Shown here piece after piece: positions 10,701-19,700 of a DNA stretch of 64,000 nucleotides. Location of the stretch: NCBI GenBank assembly GCA_918807975.1, contig OU964922.1, forward strand, positions 21,936,329 to 22,000,328. The letters run 5' to 3'. The DNA is from Aplidium turbinatum. Its lineage: Eukaryota > Chordata > Ascidiacea > Aplousobranchia > Polyclinidae. Under the pieces are notes generated by a model. That model saw only the letters and a program-made list of their open reading frames with translations. It did not search any database and was not told the origin of the DNA. Both the position numbers and the translations under genes were made by a program. How positions within the stretch are numbered: the first letter of the stretch is position 1; every line of letters starts with the position of its first letter.

Positions 10701-13700
10701 TAGCTTACAGTTGCAATAGTTTTTTAAGGGCGAAACTGTAGCCTACAGCTTGTGTTAGAGGGCAACCCAATATTGATAAGGTAGGCTACCAGTTGCATTT
10801 CAAAGAATGGATATGCAGTATGCACCCCTCAGGATATACCATAATAGTAGGCCTATAACCAGGGCCGTTGACAGGATTTCTCGGGCCCAGTACCAATTTA
10901 TTTTCGGGCCCCCTTCATCGACAATGTTATAAATATCAAGGTTGTGTACAAACTTTTATTGATGTCGTTTAAGCATGGTCATTCAACAAATCTTGCACAA
11001 TCTTAAAATTTCTTGAACCCCAAAACTTATTATCTCTACCTAGCGGTTGCTTTTTTGCACTTTTATTTCTCACATGGCTCTAGAGTGTTACTTCCCGACT
11101 CCATTGATGTTTCACTGGTCAGTTGTCACTGGTCTAGGGCTCTAGGCTCACCAGAAGAGAATTTACAGCACTGCAGACAGTAAGAAAGTTGTTTTCAATT
11201 TGATTTGGGAAAGGTGTTTGGGCCTAGGTCAAACGTTTGCTGATTGCTGCAATCTGAAAAGCGGTTTTAGTCTAATTTTTAGTGCAGAAATAAGGATAGC
11301 AATCTTCTTACCTGTGCCATTTCAGTTTTTGAGTTTGAACAAATATTGGCCTGTTTATTTTGAAATTTGTGTTTCGGGTAATATTTTTGGTTAAGGAAAT
11401 CACTATAGCCTACTAGACTAAATTCTTATTTTACTGTTTAGTGGCGACGACGACGACGACGTGGCTGAAGTGGCTATTTTACTACCAGAAAGCTGAAGTG
11501 GACCCGGTACCCAAAAGGGGGCCCGGTACTTACCATCTGACGGCTGAAATAACTGATCTTTATACAGTATAATCAGATCTGCATAATCTTTGAAGTGGCA
11601 GGGAATTTTTTAAATCCGGGCCCCTTAAATATTCCGGGCCCGGGTCCAAAAGTACCACCTAGACCTCCCTGTCAACGCCCCTGCCTATAACGTAAAAGAG
11701 TGACACCGTCTTCCTATTAAAGTCTGAGACGGAGGGTCAGATGGATGTCCAAGCAGTGCCGGTTTTTGGGGTGTGCAAACCGTGCGATCGCACAGGGCCT
11801 GCAAATTAGGGGGCCCGTAATTTACTCAGAAAATGCAGTAATTTTGTCATTTCCAATGAAAAAATTCAACAAGTGAATTCAACAAAGAAATTAGCAACAA
11901 GAAAACATAGAGACTCAATGGGTGCAACCTGTTTCGTCCCCTGAAGATTTCGTACCCTGAAAAGATCGAGAAAAAAACAACAGAGCCTAAGTCGCTGATT
12001 GGAGTTCCGGCAAACATTTCAAAATTTCTCTCGATCTTTTCAGGGGACGAAATAGGTCGAAATTTGATTTTGTTACATGATTTCAGGGTACAAAATCGGG
12101 GTACAAGTTTTTCAGAGGACGAAATAGGTTGCATCCAGACTCAACATAGAGACATAGCTTTATTTCCGAAAAATGCCAAAGAAAGCATGATCTTATTCTT
12201 TTGCTATGCCATCGGACAGCACTATTTTACAGTAATATTCATATCCAAATTTTTGTTGAACGTGCTTTCAGAATGCCCCAAATTCAAAGTAATTTTTCAC
12301 AATTTTTTCCTAGGAGGCCCCCGTCGCTGGGTGTTGCCTTCGGCGATCCCGCTGTCAGGCTTCGCCCGCTGACCGTCAAACCACCCCCTCCCCTTTCAAA
12401 ATACCAAGCTATGCTACTGAATTGGATCATTGTCATTGGGACCCGCAAAGCATAGTCCCCACAAGGCCCGAAATACCCTAAGACCGGCACTATGGTCCAA
12501 GACAACATCTTTCAAAGCAAAAGTCTTGTGGGACGGAAGAAGTTGAACCAGTTTGTAACGAAACATCACAACTTTATTGCGAACTTACGGACGTCTCCAG
12601 TAGCCTACAGTCATTTTTCCTTAAACCCAATAGCAACAATAGAGTCCAATATTGACTTATGTGAGAGAGCAGTTATGTTAAAATCGCTTTATTGCTTTGC
12701 CTAAAGCTTCAAGATAACTGCTTCAAATTAAAGAAGTAGCTTCAATGAAGAGGGGTCTTTATTGAAGAAATAAATTGATGGCAACTTAATTTTTTGTGGA
12801 ATTGATGATTTAGCATAAATTTGGAGTTCATTTATTGTTTGAATAAAGAGTTGCAAAACAAAATTGAGTAGGATTTCTAACTATGATCGCGTAATCACTC
12901 AGCAATGAGCACTTGCCAATTACCTTTTTAGAGTGCAAGATCTACAGTAGCCTACCTATTCTACGCGTCGTAGGCCTACTCATATTGCTTTTTTTTTTTA
13001 TAAACAAGATGTGTCACTGCAAGTCTGCAACTACAGCCTAACCACCTTTCCCCACGCAAAAACTAATCAGTTAGCCTACAGTTAAAAACCTACAGTAGAT
13101 GGCCAGTCATTTTTTTCTTCTTCCACATGACTTTTTTTATGCAAAAAAAAACAAGTCTATTTTGCTGCTTACCAGTATCTTCCAAGGTGGCTGTTTGAAA
13201 CGGAGGAGCTATATTCGAAGACGTTGTTTCTAAAAGCAAAATATTGAAATAGGCTAAAAATAAAACTGCAATTTTTATAATATTTTAATACCAACCACAT
13301 ATTTGCATAGATCCGTTTACAGTAGTAGCGTATAGCGTCTAAAAGGCACAGGGGAGCACGTACTCCCCAATCATTTTGAAGTTATAGAATTTTTTTAAGT
13401 ATTTAAAAAAAAAAAAAAAATTATGAGATAGTTGTGCAAATTTTCTGAATTTGACCTATCAAGGGTGTTAGGGAGTGGGAGGTATAGGGCTCACCAGTCA
13501 CTTAAATTGAGCAACTTATGCATTTTAAAATGTTATGTTTTGAAAACTCGAATGCAAACAAATTACAAATAGTAGCTACAATCGAAGAATACGTCACCAA
13601 TGAAGTTGGTGTTTTTCAAAACAATGTGAGTTATGCGACCAACAAGTATTTACAAACGCGTTTATGACATCATTATGGTTTTTCGATGGAATTAAAGTAG

Positions 13701-16700
13701 CCTGCTACTCGGTTAATAATATTCAGTTGTCAGCAAAAGTCAGGAAGTTGCAATGGATTTGCTGTTTTGGGACGTGCAGCCCACTAATTTTAAGAATAAA
13801 GCTTTTTCCATGAATTTCTGCATTCCAAAAATCATTATTCTTGTTCGTTTAGAGTCAACCGCACCCATAGAGGAAAATATCTGAATTTTTATCGCTTTGT
13901 TATTGTCATTACGGCATTCTTACATTATAGAATTATTATTCTTTATTAACGCTAATTTAACTATTAAATCTAAATATTTTTGTCTTCACTGAGATAGGTT
14001 AAAAAAGACAGAAATCTTGTTTTGATACCAGCAATTAGAGCCCAGAAATTTTATGTGACGGAACAAAAAAGTAAAGAAATGTGTTGCTGGTATGAAAATT
14101 TCTAATTTTTTACCGTTTGTTTATAAGTCCATACCGTTGGGCAGTATGAAGCAATATTAGGCTGCTGTAGACCCAGGTAAACCATCCGCATGAATAAACT
14201 TAACAGGTCTATTTTTCACTTGTGGCTAGTCTAATTTTTAGTGGGCTACAATTTTCACTTGTATTGGAATTAATCGCTTTAATTTCAATATGATTAATTC
14301 CTTTCAATGAGTTCTGATTTTGGTGAGTTGGTTATTGGTTTTATTACAATGCTTTTATTGGATAATGGGCAAATTTCGAATTTTAAGAGCGTAGATCAAG
14401 ATTTTCCTAATGCCAAGCTGAATTTTTATGCCAATTTAATGTTTTTGCTTCTGGAGTGCCTCCTCCAATCAAATGAGTCACGCTACGCCATTGGTTCACA
14501 TTGGGTCAGAGTCGTTAACAAAGTTAGGTGCTTTATCGACTGCTCCATTGGTAGGCTATAATTAGAATTTAGTTTACAATGCATCAAGATCTGCTTTATG
14601 CTTAAAAGTCAGAGATTAATAATTGTAGTGTGGCGCGTGTAGGTCACCATTGCAATATAAACTATTCTAACAACCATGCTGTGGAAGGAAATTGTAGCGA
14701 AGATTGAACATACAGTACTAGCTGCTACCTTTGCAACTGCTAGTTTGAGCGGTACGTTGAGGCAAAGTATTTCCTCGAAAGATATACCAAGAACTCCTTT
14801 CCCTGGTTTGATCAGGAAGGCACCAATACTCCACAGGTAACCTTGGATTGTAACCAACGTTACATGATGTCGCACATTTAGAAAACAAGGAATGGTTATG
14901 AGTACATTCTACTTTTCCATTCTCTGGAGGAAGTAAAATTGTGCATGTCGATGGCTTAGAAACAACTGCAAAGAAATAAACAAACAAAAAATGAAACTAC
15001 ACGAAAAGTCACCTGTCATTACATATTAGTTGGTTAGTTTAATTAAGTGTTGAAGCATTATATGGTTCTCACAGAAATACATTTCCAAAAATAGGCAATA
15101 GCTTTTATGGCTCTCTTACCTAAAAAGTTCCTGACTCCTTATAGATTATACACCACCTCAGAGGTGGTGAGTAATATTGCGTTTTGAAAGTATATTTGCA
15201 AAGACAGAATTTGGGCAAATTTTGTTCGCCCCTAAAAAGTTTACTTCTTCTACGTCTATGGTATATTGAGTAAGAACACTATGCTATTTTGCTTGGTGTG
15301 GAACAGGTCACACGAGGTGTAAAAGGTAAGCAAAAGCGCGCGAAGCAAAATTCTTCGGAAAACATACAACAAAAATAAAATGAGCCGCAAGCATACGATT
15401 GCTTATTCAGCGAAGGATTACTAGGTCTGATATGTAAAGCATTAAAGATTTAGATTTACAAGTTATGTCTGCTTCATTTCAAATTCTACCCGGATAGCTC
15501 AGTGGTTAGCTCCCGACTCAAGTTCACGCGGCGCTGGTTCGACTCTCGGGGTGTGCGCTTGAGCAGCGCACTTCAGGACTGCTCTCTGTTCCGAAGCACC
15601 TAGTGGATGGATTGATTCCCAAGCAACGACATTTCAACAATCGGAAAACTTCACTCTGCAAATCTCTACAATATAGGCCCTGGGTCAAAGTTTCTACAAG
15701 TATGTGAAACTACCAGGTATAACCTATCAAAGCTCTGTCAGTCCAAGGATAAAGATTCAAAAACCAACCAAACCAACCAAATTGATCTGTCGAAGAGCAG
15801 GCTGTGCATTAAAATTCTGCCCTGATCTGCACTTATCCCATAAACAATGAATGCTTGCCCATGAATGAATGCTTCACAAGATTTGCTCAATGGTTTTAAA
15901 ACTTATGTGCAACTGTTTTCCACAGAACGTAAATAAAACTATTTAAATTTATTTTAAACGTGTCCTTCAAGTTTCCAGACTTTATTCTGTATGTTCTATC
16001 GGAAAAATACAAAGATAAACAGCCTCTCGCTGAATAAGCAGTTGTACACTGGTGGCTCATATTTGCTGAGTTGTTTATTTAGTTTTTCCACTCTGGCATT
16101 TTTGCTACTTTTTGCACCTCATTTAACCTATTCTTTGCCGAGTGAATTAAGTAACATTTGTATCTCGTTCTTGTTGTCCTTTTCATTTCGAAGTATCGTA
16201 TGCGGTACAGACATAGCAAAATCTCTAACTGTAACTTTCGTTGCATATTTATATTTGAACCATAGGCATACGAAGCCGAGCAACGTGATCAAGTTTAACA
16301 TCTTCAAGTTTATTACATTTATATAAACATAAAACTACGCAACAAATCTATCTTGGATATCTTGTGATGTCGAAAACGTTCGATACTTAATTTGTTGCGT
16401 AGTTTTATGTTTATGTAAATGTAATAAACTTGAAGGTGTTAAACTTGATCACGTTGCTCGGCTTCGTATGCCTATGGTTCAACAAGACAAACTCTCTACC
16501 GAAGCTCTATATTTATATTTCCTGACGAGGGTTGGATAAAAATCGAAAACGTTAGATGAATTTCGTTAAATTTTTTTGTGCTAAATAAATATGATGTTGA
16601 ACCGTGTAGTGTTATTTAATTTCATAGCCTACATGGTTTCATATGTTGTAGGCTAGTATGTAAAGTGAAAACGTTTATCAAAGCTCTTGGTGAGCTACAA

Positions 16701-19700
16701 TGACAGTTCACAATCAAAACAATGCTGCACAAAAATAGTCTAAAAAATTGCTTAGTTTCTACTTTCATATTTCCTACTTTAAGCGTCTTACCACTACACT
16801 GAAATGACTCATCAGTACTCCACATGTTCTGACCAGGAAGACAGCGCTTTTCAGTAGGACCTCTGGGTTCATAACCTTTGTCACACTGAAGCGCACACAC
16901 AGAACCGAGAAAAGCGCTGTCAGTGCAATTCACTTGTCCATTTGCAGCAGCGAGTGCAAGCAATGGACAAGTCGCTGAAAAAACAATAATTCAATTCTCA
17001 CATTTCTCTCCTTAAATACACAAATCACTTTTAAAAAACGGCTACCGGTTTGTCTCAAATGGATGATGTCTATAGCCTACTGGAGATATCTATCGGTCCA
17101 AGGAGTGGAATTTCTAATCAGTTGTAAATGTATTGGTGATTGAAAAGTATATAAAATTTGATTTTACAATAATAATAATATCACACTTGCATCAAATGCT
17201 ATATTGTTTTTCAAAATTAGAATGGTACCTGGAATGCTTGAAAAGAATGTAGGACGTAGGTAGTCGATACAGAAAAAACAAACAAAAAAGGCTTACTCAA
17301 TTGATTTATTTCTGACGTTTAAAGTAATTTTTAGAAAATTTTAACTTGGCGTTGCTGGGGACTCTTCTGAAGTGGTTTGCTGTAACTACTTTAGTGATCT
17401 TTAACACAGCAGTTTGATAACTATCGTTGCAATGCATAAAAACCGAAAGATTTGCAATGTGGTGTAGTTCCGTAATCGAAGACTTTCCAAGCTAAAAATA
17501 TCTACTCCTCGTTTATACACAAAGCAACTGATACTGCTGTGTACAATACGAGAAACTCCACCCTCAGTTCAATGGTTCATAAAGTAACGATCTGAAAACG
17601 TCAACGTACTCACCATCACAAATGTATGGTCTATCTGGAAACCAAGCAGGCACACTTGCATTACATTTTTTCTCTACAGTTCCTCTTGAAATAAAACCAG
17701 CATTGCACCGCAAGTAACAAACGGATTCATGAAACAAGCCTTCCGAACAGGATACCATGCCATTCTCTACATCAGATAGAAATGGCGGACACGTCTCTGA
17801 ATAAGACAAAAGGTTTGCTAGACAAAGCATCACGCCTTACACGTTATAAACTATAAATATATCATTTTTTACTCATTTTCATGAGGCAAGTTTTTCCATG
17901 TTCAAACCAAAGCGGAAAACAAAAAGATAATAAGCCCTATCCAGCTGATCAGCGATCACAGTCATAGGTTATGAAACCTAAAGCGGATTGGTTGGGGTCT
18001 GATGGCTTGCCCCTTGAACGTTTCATCAATTTCTTTATTATTGTGATAACTTTTCGCGTATCTTTTAACCCAATAAGCTTTTTGTTTTGACACAAATAAC
18101 CGAATTCACCGCATTAAAATTAGATTTCGGTAGAGTAGGCCTATAGAGCTAAAATGTTTATGAAGAGTTGGAATGTTATTGAAATTAACTTGTACATCAC
18201 TTTCTCATGATCACGGAAGTATCTCAATCTTTCATTTGTAGACGAAGTTTTATATAGGTTTTGCAGTGCTGCTTAGTTTTCAAGTTGAATTTCGAAAATT
18301 TGTTCAAGTCTTAATCTATTTCACTGGTACCTAAGCCACCAGTTAGGTTAATGCAATTTTATTGGGCGAGCAAAATAGGCTGAAAAATTTTGAAAAAGAA
18401 AAAAAATTGCATGTATATATGTTTTCTTCTACGTTTTTTTGAGCGGCACGTGACCAAGTGCCCTCTGGAACCGCTGTTGCAAATAACAGTAGCTGGAAAT
18501 CCTCTAATTTTATATATAGTTCTGCTTGCATCTGAGTCGCATCACATTGAATGAGTAGTTTTAGAAATATTTACATTTTTATAGGGTAGTCTAATTGCAA
18601 GCCTAAAATGTTCATTGTTGAGATTTTAGTGTTTACGATAGTAGCCAATGTTTATATTGCATGCACTACTTTTTTACATTGTATATTTTAGTGTTTTATT
18701 GATTATAATATTCCATTGCACTTTGAGCATGATTTTAATTCCCAATATCTCAACAAGCATGTAATTTTTTTGTATCGCATACGACCTCATATTGTATTAA
18801 AGGAGTTGATCCATGACTAACCTTTGCACTTCATATTTTCTACATCATCACATCCGATGTTCAGATGATTTGGCTCGTCTAGGTTTTGCGACAAGTAGTT
18901 GAATCTCTGATACGGTTTCCCTCGTAGGCAATCTAGCAGGCAAATACTCACAAACGAGTCTCTTTGCAAGTAGGAAAGGCTTTTGTTCTATGTTAGTAAA
19001 AAAAAATTGTGATTATATTTCCAAATGGGTGGTCTGCTTACCATTATCCTCGAATACGTCATTATATCGAATTGACTCAAAAAGTGTCAACATGACTAAC
19101 CTAGCGGTTGTTTTATCATGCTTTTTCAAAAACTCTTGTTAAAATAAATAACAACGTTTGCATATAAACATTTACGAATTTCCTCGTAAATAAAGCGTAG
19201 CTAATTATGAGTAAGCTTTTCTGACAAAGATGAACGTTGTTGATAAGAAAAAAAAAACAAAATTTTTAAATTAGAACTCAAAATATTTTGTTTTATTTTT
19301 ATTAAAATCACTTTCAGCTATGATTTGTTGAAATTCTGAGGATGAGCAACTTAATGATGTCTAACATTTCGGAGCAATTTCTACGTTTTCTCAACTCACG
19401 GTTGCTCCAAGAACTTCAGCTGATGTGGTCAAGTGTCCATTAGCATGAAAGAATGCCGAAATCATTTGTTCAATCCGCAATGTGCTCCACAAACAGTAGA
19501 CAGTGATCTCACCGTTTGTAACAGGGAGTTGGAATTGTGATGCTGACATGATTAAAGATTGTAGACATAATGCTCTAATATTTTCAGCTGCAAGAATATA
19601 CAAAAATACGTTTCAAACCATATTTTAAAAATAGTTTTTCTACAAGTGTTGATTCTCTAATTTGCCGACGAAGCCTACAACTTTGTTTTTGTCGATTTTA

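Noticed and set aside
13340-13500. Transposon ends around ACAGGGGAGCACGTACTCCC
   Set aside because: Short G/C-rich words only; no inverted pair or target duplication.
15991-16326. 111-residue open frame on the plus strand with hydrophobic stretches
   Set aside because: It runs into the arm of the large inverted repeat inside an intron on the other strand; no family resemblance.
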